A DNA stretch of 64,000 nt, from positions 372,001-436,000 of the forward strand of contig NZ_FOFZ01000001.1 of NCBI RefSeq assembly GCF_900111075.1. The letters are read 5' to 3'. The notes under the pieces were generated by a model, which saw only the letters and a program-made list of their open reading frames with translations, was not told the DNA's origin and did not search any database. The position numbers and the translations under genes were made by a program. Positions 51,524-61,300 of the stretch are shown piece by piece (within the stretch, counting starts at the first letter, position 1; each line of letters opens with the position of its first letter). Origin of the DNA: Flavobacterium frigoris. GTDB lineage: Bacteria > Bacteroidota > Bacteroidia > Flavobacteriales > Flavobacteriaceae.

Positions 51524-52756
51524 TTGAAGCAAGTAGTAATAATTTTTATAGTATTAGTATCAATACTATCCTGCAATAAATCCAATAATAAACTAGAAGT
51601 AAAGACTAAAGTTAAAACCGTTAAACCGCTAGCAGAGAATTCTGATTTTGGATTTAATTATTCTGAATTTAATGTCGTTCAGGATACTATTAAAAGGGGA
51701 GATAATTTTGGTACAATAATAAGTAAACAAAACATCGGTGACCGTAAAGTATTTGATATTGTAAACAGTGTGAGAGATACTTTTAATGTTCGCTATATTA
51801 GACCTAACCGGGCTTACACGATGCTTAGGTCAAAAGATAAAACAAATAAACTACAGGTTTTTGTGTACCAACCGGATGCTTTGAGTTATTATGTGTTTGA
51901 TTTTAGGGATACTACGGTGGTGGCTTACAAGAAAACGAGACCCATTACAATCAGAAGAAGAACTATAGGAGGAGTATTAAAAGGGTCATTGTCTGAAACT
52001 TTAGGAAATTCTGGAGTAGAGGCTGCTCTAGCAAATAGAATCACAAAAATATATTCATGGTCTATTGACTTTTTTAAATTGAAGAAAGGGGACCGGTTCG
52101 CGCTTACTTTTACAGAAAGGTTTATAAATGATTCTGTTTACAATGGTGTAGAAAATCTAGAAGCTTCTTTTTTCGAATACAAAGGCAAAATTATTTATGC
52201 ATTCCCTTACGCTCAAAATGGCGCCTCTGGGAAAGTAGGATATTATGATGAGGAAGGAAAAACCTTAAAGAATTTCTTTCTTAAAGCCCCCATTAAATTC
52301 AGCAGATTGACGTCACGGTTTTCAATGAATAGATATCATCCGGTACAACACAGATGGAAAGCACATAAAGGAACCGATTATGCTGCCCCAACAGGAACGC
52401 CAATTACGACTACTGCCTCAGGGACGGTTGAAAGAACAGGGTATACTGCAGGAAATGGTAACTATGTAAAGGTGAAACACAATGGTACGTATTCTACTCA
52501 ATACTTACATATGTCAAAAATTTTGGTTCGACGTGGCCAACATGTAAATCAAGGAGACGTCATTGGTCGAGTAGGAAGTACAGGTTTAGCGACAGGGCCA
52601 CATGTTTGTTATCGTTTTTGGAAAAATGGAAAGCAAGTTGATGCTCTAAAGTTAAAGCTGCCAGGAGGAGAACCGATGAATAGTGCAAATAAAGCTCGTT
52701 ATTTAAAGATAATTGCACCATTGAAATTTGAGTTAGACAGTATTGGGAATTTATAG
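51524..52756 (+). CDS. M23 family metallopeptidase lipoprotein (TTG start)
   Basis: A 410-residue peptidoglycan hydrolase-type lipoprotein. The only start that gives the signal peptide is TTG at 51524; the lipobox is SILSC (Cys 17). The C-terminal LytM domain starts at HKGTDYAAPTG (H281 and D285, the HxxxD zinc ligands), then QYLHM (H329). The usual HxH is HVC at 360-362 (GPHVCYRFW), so the expected zinc histidine is a cysteine. The N-terminal half is a substrate-binding part without recognised motif. It may trim cell-wall crosslinks, or be inactive. It follows the TDO-family gene by 25 bp. Confidence 0.9.
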   Translation: MKQVVIIFIVLVSILSCNKSNNKLEVKTKVKTVKPLAENSDFGFNYSEFNVVQDTIKRGDNFGTIISKQNIGDRKVFDIVNSVRDTFNVRYIRPNRAYTMLRSKDKTNKLQVFVYQPDALSYYVFDFRDTTVVAYKKTRPITIRRRTIGGVLKGSLSETLGNSGVEAALANRITKIYSWSIDFFKLKKGDRFALTFTERFINDSVYNGVENLEASFFEYKGKIIYAFPYAQNGASGKVGYYDEEGKTLKNFFLKAPIKFSRLTSRFSMNRYHPVQHRWKAHKGTDYAAPTGTPITTTASGTVERTGYTAGNGNYVKVKHNGTYSTQYLHMSKILVRRGQHVNQGDVIGRVGSTGLATGPHVCYRFWKNGKQVDALKLKLPGGEPMNSANKARYLKIIAPLKFELDSIGNL

Positions 52757-52802
52757 GTCAAAAGGTTTTTTTTTGATTTAGTTTATAGAAGGTTAATTTA
52801 TT

Positions 52803-52841
52803 AGGGAGCACAATTATTTACTGTAAATAATTGTGCTCCCT
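52803..52841 (+). terminator. Perfect 18-bp hairpin after the M23 gene
   Basis: Bases 52803-52820 (AGGGAGCACAATTATTTA) pair perfectly with 52824-52841 across a CTG loop. The following bases (TCTTGTT) are T-rich but not a clean T-run. It may terminate transcription or stabilise the mRNA 3' end. Confidence 0.7.
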
Positions 52842-52925
52842 TCTTGTTAGCGTAATGATATCTTTCTGATTTTTGTTAAATTGTGATATAAATTAAAAGC
52901 ACTAATCAATTAAAACTAATTTCAG

Positions 52926-52933
52926 TATTTTTG
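52926..52933 (+). promoter_or_regulatory. pgi promoter -7 element
   Basis: TATTTTTG, a perfect TAnnTTTG match, lies 32 bp before the pgi ATG. Confidence 0.6.
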
Positions 52934-52965
52934 TCAAAACAGCATTAATACTTGAACTAAAAAAA

Positions 52966-54618
52966 ATGGCTTTAGACACAATAAACCCTACACAGACAGA
53001 ATCTTGGAAAAAACTGCAAAGTCACTTTGGCGAAATGCAAAACGCTACCATGCAGGAGATGTTTCAAATGGACGATACTCGAACAGCAAAGTTTAACTTG
53101 AAATGGAATGATTTTCTACTTGATTACTCGAAAAACATTATAAATCAAGATACTATGGACCTCTTATTGGAATTGGCTAATGAAGTAGGTTTAAAAAAGG
53201 CAATTTTAGATTATTTTGAAGGAGAGATCATTAATCAAACCGAAAACAGAGCAGTACTACATACTGCCTTAAGAGCAAAAGAATCTGCGGTTATAAATGT
53301 AAATGGACAAAATGTAGTTCCCGAAATTTATGATGTAAAAAGAAAGATTAAAGCTTTTTCGAATGAAATAATAGCAGGAGAAAGAACGGGATATACAGGA
53401 AAACCTTTTACTGATATTGTAAATATTGGTATTGGAGGTTCTGATTTAGGCCCAGCAATGGTAGTTGAGGCATTGCAGTTTTATAAAAATCAGTTGAATG
53501 TTCATTTTGTTTCTAATATAGATGGAGATCATGTAAATGAAATTATAAAAAAGCTAAATCCAGAAACAACTCTTTTTGTTGTTGTATCTAAAACATTTAC
53601 TACACAAGAGACATTAACAAATTCTGAAACGATAAAAAGATGGTTTTTATCTCAAGAGTTTGGAACAACGCAAGAGGATATAGCCAAACATTTTGTGGCT
53701 GTTTCCACCAATATTCAAAAAGTGACTGACTTTGGAATAAATCCAGACAATGTTTTCCCTATGTGGGATTGGGTTGGTGGGCGTTTTTCATTATGGAGCG
53801 CCGTGGGATTAACCATCAGTTTGGCGGTAGGTTTTGATAATTTTGATGAGTTGTTAAGTGGTGCAAATGAAATGGACGACCATTTTGAAAGTGCCGACTT
53901 TGATCAAAATATGCCAGTTGTTCTTGCTTTATTGAGCATCTGGTATAATAATTTCTTTGGAGCTGAAAGCGAAGCTTTGATTCCTTATACACAATACCTT
54001 CAAAAATTAGTTCCTTATTTACAACAGGGTACCATGGAAAGTAATGGTAAAAGTGTGGGTAGAGATGGGAATCCCGTTAATTATGAGACAGGAACTATTA
54101 TTTGGGGAGAACCAGGAACTAATGCACAACATGCTTTTTTTCAACTAATTCATCAGGGAACGAAGTTAATCCCTTCTGATTTTATTGGTTTTGTAAAGCC
54201 GTTGTATGGCGATCAAGATCATCATGATAAACTGATGTCTAACTATTTTGCACAAACGGAAGCGTTAATGCATGGAAAAACAGTAGAAAAGGTACAGTCT
54301 GAATTTGATGTCCAAGGACTTGATGCTGAGAGAGCAAAGTTTTTATTGCCTTTTAAAGTTTTTGCAGGTAATAAGCCTACGAATACGATTTTAATAGAAA
54401 AATTAACTCCTAAATCATTAGGGTCGTTGATTGCACTATACGAACATAAAATCTTTGTGCAAGGAGTAATTTGGAATATTTTTAGTTTTGACCAATGGGG
54501 AGTGGAGCTAGGAAAACAATTAGCTAATTCCATTCTGGACGAGCTTAATTCGAAAGAAATTAAAAAGCATGACTGTTCAACTGCGTTCCTATTGGATTAT
54601 TACTTGAAGAATAAGTAG
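52966..54618 (+). CDS. pgi: Glucose-6-phosphate isomerase
   Basis: A 550-residue isomerase interconverting glucose 6-phosphate and fructose 6-phosphate. It has the first SIS domain with VNIGIGGSDLGPAMVVEAL, VVSKTFTTQETLTNSET for sugar phosphate binding, and the second SIS region with WDWVGGRFSLWSAVGLTI. The end QWGVELGKQLA is the classical PGI signature. Length is that of the long bacterial form. It is alone on its strand with its own promoter and a terminator at 54688. Confidence 0.97.
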   Translation: MALDTINPTQTESWKKLQSHFGEMQNATMQEMFQMDDTRTAKFNLKWNDFLLDYSKNIINQDTMDLLLELANEVGLKKAILDYFEGEIINQTENRAVLHTALRAKESAVINVNGQNVVPEIYDVKRKIKAFSNEIIAGERTGYTGKPFTDIVNIGIGGSDLGPAMVVEALQFYKNQLNVHFVSNIDGDHVNEIIKKLNPETTLFVVVSKTFTTQETLTNSETIKRWFLSQEFGTTQEDIAKHFVAVSTNIQKVTDFGINPDNVFPMWDWVGGRFSLWSAVGLTISLAVGFDNFDELLSGANEMDDHFESADFDQNMPVVLALLSIWYNNFFGAESEALIPYTQYLQKLVPYLQQGTMESNGKSVGRDGNPVNYETGTIIWGEPGTNAQHAFFQLIHQGTKLIPSDFIGFVKPLYGDQDHHDKLMSNYFAQTEALMHGKTVEKVQSEFDVQGLDAERAKFLLPFKVFAGNKPTNTILIEKLTPKSLGSLIALYEHKIFVQGVIWNIFSFDQWGVELGKQLANSILDELNSKEIKKHDCSTAFLLDYYLKNK

Positions 54619-54687
54619 AATTGAGAGATTAAAGAAACGATTCTGAGGGTTGTTTCTGTGAGTTTTTCATTGAAACCGATATTATTT

Positions 54688-54725
54688 AAAGCCCTTGTTT
54701 TTTTTAAAATAAGGGCTTTTTATTT
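54688..54725 (+). terminator. pgi terminator
   Basis: AAAGCCCTT (54688-54696) pairs with AAGGGCTTT (54711-54719), followed by TTATTT. Confidence 0.9.
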
Positions 54726-54813
54726 GTAACGCCCTAGTTACAAGCTGTTAATCAGATGGTGTTCTTGCAGTTTTGTTTGACTATAATCGTAAAGCATTAA
54801 AAACATGACTTTT

Positions 54814-55038
54814 TTATGCAGATGGATAGCGACGCTCAATGGTAAATGAATTGGTAAATCCATCGTTATTAATTTTTACTGTAGAAGAACATGGAAATTT
54901 GATTTGAAATACAGTTCTTAAGAATAGGTTATTTAAAATAGTACAATGATGTTTATTTTGCACCTTTTTTTGAGAAATAAGCCCTTTTTTAGTACAGTAA
55001 GAAGATGTGATTTTAGTTAAAAATTCGGCCTTTAGCAT
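54814..55038 (-). CDS. Possible small protein, doubtful
   Basis: A 74-codon frame from ATG 55038. The first half looks random, but the second half (FPCSSTVKINNDGFTNSFTIERRYPSA) reads like a compact beta hairpin protein. I do not recognise a family. No TAnnTTTG element lies upstream and the start is not supported, so it may be chance. Confidence 0.25.
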   Translation of the reverse strand: MLKAEFLTKITSSYCTKKGLISQKKVQNKHHCTILNNLFLRTVFQIKFPCSSTVKINNDGFTNSFTIERRYPSA

Positions 55039-55190
55039 TTTTCAAGCATTTGTATTTTTTTTGCATTAAATAATAGATATTAACAATTAATCATGTTAAA
55101 GTGTATTAATTTGTTTTTTTTTAAGGAAAAAATATTAATTTAATAAATTCGCTTAATTCGAATAAATTACTTTCTTAACATTGTCTTAAC

Positions 55191-55218
55191 TCTTTTAGTT
55201 AAAATTGTTATAATTTTG
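55191..55218 (+). promoter_or_regulatory. Promoter of the first TonB receptor
   Basis: TTG (55191-55193), a 17-bp spacer and TAATTTTG (55211-55218) give both parts of the Bacteroidota promoter, 23 bp before the ATG at 55242. Confidence 0.7.
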
Positions 55219-55241
55219 CTCAAAATAATAAATAACAAAAA

Positions 55242-57815
55242 ATGAAGACAATGAAAAATTGGTTATTCTCTGGAGTACTGTTTTTAATGGTTACTAGTGC
55301 ATTTTCTCAAGGGAAAGTTACGGGAACGATTACTGATGGACAAGGCTCATTACCTGGTGCAAATGTTGCTATCAAAGGAAGTAAAGTCGGCGTTTCTGCA
55401 GATTTTGATGGTAAATTCTCAATTAATACAACGGTTGATGCTGGAGAATTGGTTATTTCTTTTATCGGTTTCGAACCTAAAACAGTCAAATTTTCAGTGG
55501 CAACTGGTGTTACTAAAGATTTAGGAACTATCGTTTTAACTGCTAATTCTAATGAATTGAGTGAGATTGTTGTTATTGGTAAAGGTATTATCGATATCGC
55601 TCAAGGTAGAAAAACACCTATTGCTGTTTCGACTATTAGAGCCGAAGAAATTCAAGCTAAAATTGGTACTTCTGACATTACACAAGTTCTTGTGAACACT
55701 CCTTCTGTATACGTTGCAGGTCAAGCAGGTGGATTTGGAGATTCTAGAATTAGCGTTCGTGGATTCGCGCAAGACAATACCGCATTCTTATTAAACGGTC
55801 AGCCTATAAATGGAATGGAGGATGGTAAAGTATACTGGTCTAACTGGTCTGGAATGTCTGATGTTGCCAATGCAGTTCAAATTCAAAGAGGTTTAGGTTC
55901 TTCTAAATTAGCAATTTCTTCTGTTGGAGGAACTGTTAATTTTGTAACTAAAGCCACTGATAAAAAAGAAGGTGGTTTTGCTTCAGTAGGTGTTGCAAAT
56001 GACAACTATTATAAAACTACAGCCGCGTATAACACAGGAATGAGCAAAAGTGGCTGGGGAACAAGCGTTTTGTTATCTCACTGGCAAGGTGATGGTTATA
56101 ATGATGGAACTGCTGGACAAGGTGAAGTGTATTTTATTTCTGTTGGATTCAAAGCTAACGAAAATCATAATTTTAATTTTCTATTGACAGGTGCTCCACA
56201 AGAACACGATCAAAATTATGGTAAGAAGTTAAGTGTATACGAAACTTATGGTAGAAAATACAATGATAATGGAGGTGTTTTAAATGGAAAATATGTAGCT
56301 ACAGCCGGTAATTACTATCATAAACCTGTTGCTAACTTGAACTGGGATTTTAACATTAATGATAAATCTAGTTTGTCAACGGTATTATACGCTTCATGGG
56401 GAAGAGGTGGTAGTGTAGGATCTGTGGGAGCAAGTCCAAAAAGAACAGCTGACGGACATGTTGATTACGATGCGATTGTAGCTGCTAACGAAGCAAGTAC
56501 TACTGGTGCTTCAACTATGGCTTTACGCAACTCTGTTAATAATCATGAGTGGTACGGTCTGGTAAGTAATTTCAGAACCGCTTTAACTGAAAATATTGAC
56601 TTTAATATGGGTCTTGATTTAAGAACTTATAAAGGAATTCACTTTAGACAAATTATTAACTTACTTGGTGCTGATTATTATTTGGATAAGTACAGCCTTA
56701 ACAATCCAAACAATCAAATCTCTGAAACATTTACAAATAATCGCTATTCAGTATTAACGAATTATGCAGATGAAAAAAACAGGTACCAATGGGATTATAG
56801 TGAAACAATTACTTACGGCGGATTCTTTTCTCAAATAGAATATGCAAAAGATAATTTTTCTAGTTTTTTCCAAGGTGCTATCTCAAATCAAGCGCATACT
56901 CGTACAGACAGATATGGTTATGTTCCAGGTAATCAAGATGCAGAGAACGTGAACAATGTAGGTTATAATGTTAAAGGTGGGGCTAGTTATAAAATTGAAC
57001 AAGTAGGTTCTTTTTATGCTAATGCAGGATATTATTCAAGACAACCTTACCATGATAATATTTATTTAAATTTTGGTAATGACGTTAATCCATTAACTAA
57101 GAACGAAAAGATATTAGGTTTAGAATTAGGTTACAATTATAGTTCTAAATTCCTTTCAGGGAGCATCAATGCTTTTAGAACTTCTTGGAAAGATAGGGTT
57201 ACTTCAACTTCATCCGAAGTAAATAGTGTTTTACAATACAAAACTAATGAAGGTGTTGAGCAATTGCATACTGGAATTGAATTAGATTTTGTTGCTAAGC
57301 TTATGAATAATCTTGATATTACAGGTTTTGCTTCATTTGGAGATTACCAATTTGTTGGAAATTCAGTAATCACAGTTAGAGATGAAGATAGAAATATACT
57401 AAGTAGCGCTAACGTTGATGTAGATGGTGGAAAAGTTGGAGATGCTGCTCAAACAACTCTTGGATTGGGTGCTAAATATGAGATACTTCCAAGATTTTCT
57501 GTTGATGCTGATTGGAGAAATTACAGTAAATTATATTCAAATGTTGGAGCTGTTAAAAATAATTTAGAGTTACCAAGTTATGACGTGGTAGATTCTGGGT
57601 TATCTTATAAAATTTTAACAGGTAGTAATAAACAAAACTCTGTGTTTTTAAGATTGAACGTGAATAATGTTTTTGATGAAGTATATATTTCTGAATTAGC
57701 GTCAGCTATCACTGCAAATCCTGGGGACACTACCGTTAGGGGACTTAACTCTGATAATAGAGGTTTTTACGGATACGGACGAACTTGGAATTTTAGCGTT
57801 CGTTATAACTTCTAG
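55242..57815 (+). CDS. TonB-dependent receptor with CarboxypepD_reg domain
   Basis: An 857-residue outer-membrane receptor. A signal peptide (about 1-22, ending SAFSQ) is followed by a CarboxypepD_reg-like domain (GKVTGTITDGQGSLPGANVAIKG). Then comes the plug (VLVNTPSVYVAGQAGGFGDSRISVRG) and a 22-strand barrel ending in the aromatic WNFSVRYNF, the usual C-terminal strand. No SusD gene follows, so it is not a classic polysaccharide locus. The substrate (metal, vitamin or glycan) cannot be told. A second ATG 9 bp downstream (55251) is possible. Confidence 0.92.
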   Translation: MKTMKNWLFSGVLFLMVTSAFSQGKVTGTITDGQGSLPGANVAIKGSKVGVSADFDGKFSINTTVDAGELVISFIGFEPKTVKFSVATGVTKDLGTIVLTANSNELSEIVVIGKGIIDIAQGRKTPIAVSTIRAEEIQAKIGTSDITQVLVNTPSVYVAGQAGGFGDSRISVRGFAQDNTAFLLNGQPINGMEDGKVYWSNWSGMSDVANAVQIQRGLGSSKLAISSVGGTVNFVTKATDKKEGGFASVGVANDNYYKTTAAYNTGMSKSGWGTSVLLSHWQGDGYNDGTAGQGEVYFISVGFKANENHNFNFLLTGAPQEHDQNYGKKLSVYETYGRKYNDNGGVLNGKYVATAGNYYHKPVANLNWDFNINDKSSLSTVLYASWGRGGSVGSVGASPKRTADGHVDYDAIVAANEASTTGASTMALRNSVNNHEWYGLVSNFRTALTENIDFNMGLDLRTYKGIHFRQIINLLGADYYLDKYSLNNPNNQISETFTNNRYSVLTNYADEKNRYQWDYSETITYGGFFSQIEYAKDNFSSFFQGAISNQAHTRTDRYGYVPGNQDAENVNNVGYNVKGGASYKIEQVGSFYANAGYYSRQPYHDNIYLNFGNDVNPLTKNEKILGLELGYNYSSKFLSGSINAFRTSWKDRVTSTSSEVNSVLQYKTNEGVEQLHTGIELDFVAKLMNNLDITGFASFGDYQFVGNSVITVRDEDRNILSSANVDVDGGKVGDAAQTTLGLGAKYEILPRFSVDADWRNYSKLYSNVGAVKNNLELPSYDVVDSGLSYKILTGSNKQNSVFLRLNVNNVFDEVYISELASAITANPGDTTVRGLNSDNRGFYGYGRTWNFSVRYNF

Positions 57816-57841
57816 TAGTTCATAAAAATAGAATTTAATTC

Positions 57842-57921
57842 CTGGATTAAGTGCTATGTCTTGGCTAATGAGTTTGTAACTCAGTATAAGATAAGGCAAT
57901 TCATTTACAAGATTAATCCAG
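57842..57921. other. Possible structured element
   Basis: CTGGATTAA (57842-57850) pairs with TTAATCCAG (57913-57921), and TGAGTT-TGT-AACTCA (57869-57883) forms an inner hairpin. Being followed by a terminator, it could be a 3'-UTR structure or small RNA. Confidence 0.4.
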
Positions 57922-57932
57922 TATAAATAAGT

Positions 57933-57967
57933 AAAAAAGCAGATGAGTAATCATCTGCTTTTTTTTG
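57933..57967 (+). terminator. Terminator after the first TonB receptor
   Basis: AAAAAAGCAGATGA pairs with TCATCTGCTTTTTT around a 4-nt loop. Confidence 0.92.
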
Positions 57968-58023
57968 TTTCAGCAAGTAGGATTCATAAAAAGTCGGATT
58001 TATTGTTGGAAAGTAGCGCTCTA

Positions 58024-58065
58024 AGAGCCTTGATTTAAATTTAAATCAAGGCTCTTTTTATTTTA
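58024..58065. terminator. Second terminator, perfect 32-nt palindrome
   Basis: Bases 58024-58039 (AGAGCCTTGATTTAAA) and 58040-58055 are exact reverse complements with no loop. A T-run follows. Two terminators within 100 bp are unusual. Confidence 0.85.
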
Positions 58066-58305
58066 TAAGTAGTCTTGAGTTTTTGAAATTGTCCTTTTTT
58101 CGCTTAGTCTATAAAAACGCTGTTTTTTAACATTTTAGTTGAAAAATATTCAAAATAAATTCGAAAAGAGGCTAAAAAACGCTTAAAACGGAAAACTATG
58201 TTAAAATTCACTATTCCGTGTCGTTTTATTAACAAATAATTAACATTGATTTGCTAAAAATGTTAGATTTTTGCCAAAAATTAATAAACTAAACTAAAGA
58301 CAGAA

Positions 58306-61300
58306 ATGAAAAGAATTATTTTTATTTTGATTACGTTTTTATCCGTTGTAGGTCATGCGCAGGTTACTAGCTCTGCCATGTCTGGAAAGGTTAAATCGAC
58401 GACAGGTGAGTTGTTGCCTGGAGCGACGGTAGAAGTTGTTCACAAACCTACTGGAACAAAATATTTTTCAACGACAGATTTTGACGGAAGTTATGCTGTT
58501 CAAGGACTTAGACCAGGTGGGCCTTACACTGTGAAAGTGACTTATATTGGTTACCAAACAACTGAAATCACAGAAATTAATGCTCCCTTAGGAAGTAATT
58601 TAACGGTTAATGTTATAGTAAAAGAAGAAACTAATACATTAAAAGAAGTAGTTGTTGTCTCGACTAAATCTAACGGAGCTTTTAATAAGGGAAAAACTGG
58701 GGCTTCGCAACAATTTTCTAATAGAGAATTGACTGCCATTCCTATTACAGGCGCCAGATCGATCAATTCAATCACGAAGTATAACGCTAATGCTGGTGGC
58801 GGTGGGTCTTTTGGAGGACAAGATTCAAGATTAAATAACTTTACTATCGATGGTTCTGTATTTAATAATGGTTTCGGACTTGGATCTGACGCGCAAGCGG
58901 GAGGAAGAACAGGTTCTACTGCTATTTCATTAGATGCAATCGAGCAGTTGCAAATAAGTATCGCGCCTTTCGATGTTCGTCAATCAGGTTTTACTGGTAC
59001 TGGAATCAATGGTGTTACTAGAAGTGGTACTAACGAAATTGAAGGTTCAGTTTATGCTTCTACCAGAAGTAATAAAAAAGAATTCATAGGAACTAAAGCA
59101 GGTCAAACTGTAATTGCACCAGCTACTTTTGAAGAAAAAATATTAGGTGCTAGAATTGGTTTGCCAATCATTAAAAATAAATTGTTTTTCTTTGGAAACT
59201 TTGAAACAGTTGATAATACAAGTCCGGCTACAACATGGACATCCACAGGTTCTCCTGCTCCAAGTGGTCAGGTATCTGCTCCTACATTTCAACAAATGCA
59301 GGATCTTTCTACTTTTTTGCAAGATAAGTTGGGATATACTACTGGTCCATGGGAAAATTATGATGCAAAAAAACTTTCTAAAAAGTATCTTGCTAAAATT
59401 GACTGGAACATTAATGATAATAATAAATTTTCTATTCGTTACGTTCATCATGATTCCTCTTCTGACGAATTAACGTCTAATTCAAATTCATTAGGATTTG
59501 GAAACAGAAGAACGAATGTAAATTCAATGTCTTTCAAAAATAGTGGTTATACTATTCTTGACAATACAAGATCTATCGTTGTTCAATTAGACAGTAAATT
59601 ATCTGAATCTTGGAGTAACAACTTCATTGGAGGTTATGATAAACAAATTGAGGATAGAGGTTTACAAGGTGGTGGATTATTCCCAACTATTGACATTAAA
59701 AATGGGCAGCCAAATGCTACGGGTCCTGGATTTACAACAGGTAACTTAACCTTCATTTCAGCTGGTTTGGATCCTTTTACGCAAGGAAATAAATTGACTT
59801 ATTCTACACTACACTTTACTGATAATGTGACAAAAACGATAGGGAAACACTCTTTATTATTTGGAGCTAACTATGAGCATTTTGAATCAAGTAATTTATT
59901 TTTCTCGGGTTCTAATGGAGTTTTCATATTTAACTCTTTAGGTGAGTTTTATAATGCGGCCAATGAGTCTATTGCATTAAGTGGAGCTCCTTCAGTGAAT
60001 AATTTACCAGTAAGAACTCAATTTAGATATTCTGCTTTACCAGGAGCCGTTGAGCCTTTACAGGTTTTAAAATCAGATAAAATTGATCTTTATTTTCAAG
60101 ATGAATTCAAAGTTAACGATCAGTTAAAAGTTACTTTTGGTTTAAGAGGTTCAAGAGTATCATTTGTAGATACGGCACTTGAAAACGCTGTAGTGAATGG
60201 TTTGACTTTTGCTAATGGCCAAAAATTCAATACTGGTGATATGCCAAATTCTCAATATCTTTTTGAACCTAGAGCAGGTTTCAATTTAGATGTTACTGGT
60301 GATGCTAAAACTATTGTTAGAGGAGGTTCTGGTATATTCTCAGGAAGACCGCCGCTTGTATTTTTATCGAATGCAATAGGTAATAACGGAGTTCTTACTG
60401 GATTTATTGATGCAAGTGATTCTAATGTTGGTCCAGGTGGATATGGTTTTACAGCTGATCCTAATAAATATTTCACACCTTCTACACCAACCTTACCTTC
60501 TTCTATAGATTTAGCATTTACAGAAAAAAATTATAAATTCCCACAAACGTGGAAAACAACTATTGCCTTAGACCAAAAACTACCTTTCGGTTTTACAGGT
60601 ACAATAGAGGGAATTTACAGTAAGAATATCAATGAAACTGCTTATTCTAATGCCAATTTTGAAAATCCAGTAGGAACAATTAATGGTCCAGATAACAGAC
60701 CATTATTTGCTGGAAATGATAATGGTGTAAGAATAAACAACAATGTTATTAATGCGATTGTTCTTAGTAATACAGATAAAGGATATTTTTATTCTACGAC
60801 ATTCAAGCTAGAGTATCCTTACAAAAAAGGGCTATGGGGTTCATTTGCTTACACACATTCACAAGCTAATGACTTGTTGTCTCCAGGATCAACTGCTTCA
60901 GGTAGCTGGAACGGAGTGCGTTCAATCAATGGAAATAACGATCAAAAATTAGGTTTGTCTAATAATAATACTCCACACAGAATGGTGGGTATTCTTGGTT
61001 ACAAAATCGAATATGGAGATAAAACTGGAGCATCAACGTCTATCAACCTTGGGTATATTGGTGAGCAATCGAGTTCTTTCTCTTACACTTATGGAGGAGA
61101 TTTAAACGGTGACCGTATTAATGGAAATGATTTATTATTTGTTCCTAATAAAGCGACTGATCTTCGATTTGTTCCAATATCTCAAAATTTTGGGGGTTCA
61201 TCAATTGTATTGTATACCGAAGCGCAACAACAAGAAGCTTTTGATAAATTCATTGACCAAGACCCATATCTTTCTACAAAAAGAGGGCAATATGTTGATA

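Larger units (their letters stand above)
54619..55241. other. Intergenic region between pgi and TonB receptor
   Basis: A 623-bp stretch. It holds the pgi terminator (54688-54725), a doubtful small minus-strand ORF (54814-55038), and a clear promoter for the following receptor (55191-55218). The rest is A/T-rich with nothing recognised. Confidence 0.7.
57816..58305. other. Intergenic region between the two TonB receptors
   Basis: A 490-bp stretch with two strong terminators (57933 and 58024) and a possible structured element at 57842-57921. The last part before the receptor gene contains TTGATTTG and an A/T-rich promoter-like region, but no clean TAnnTTTG. Confidence 0.7.
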
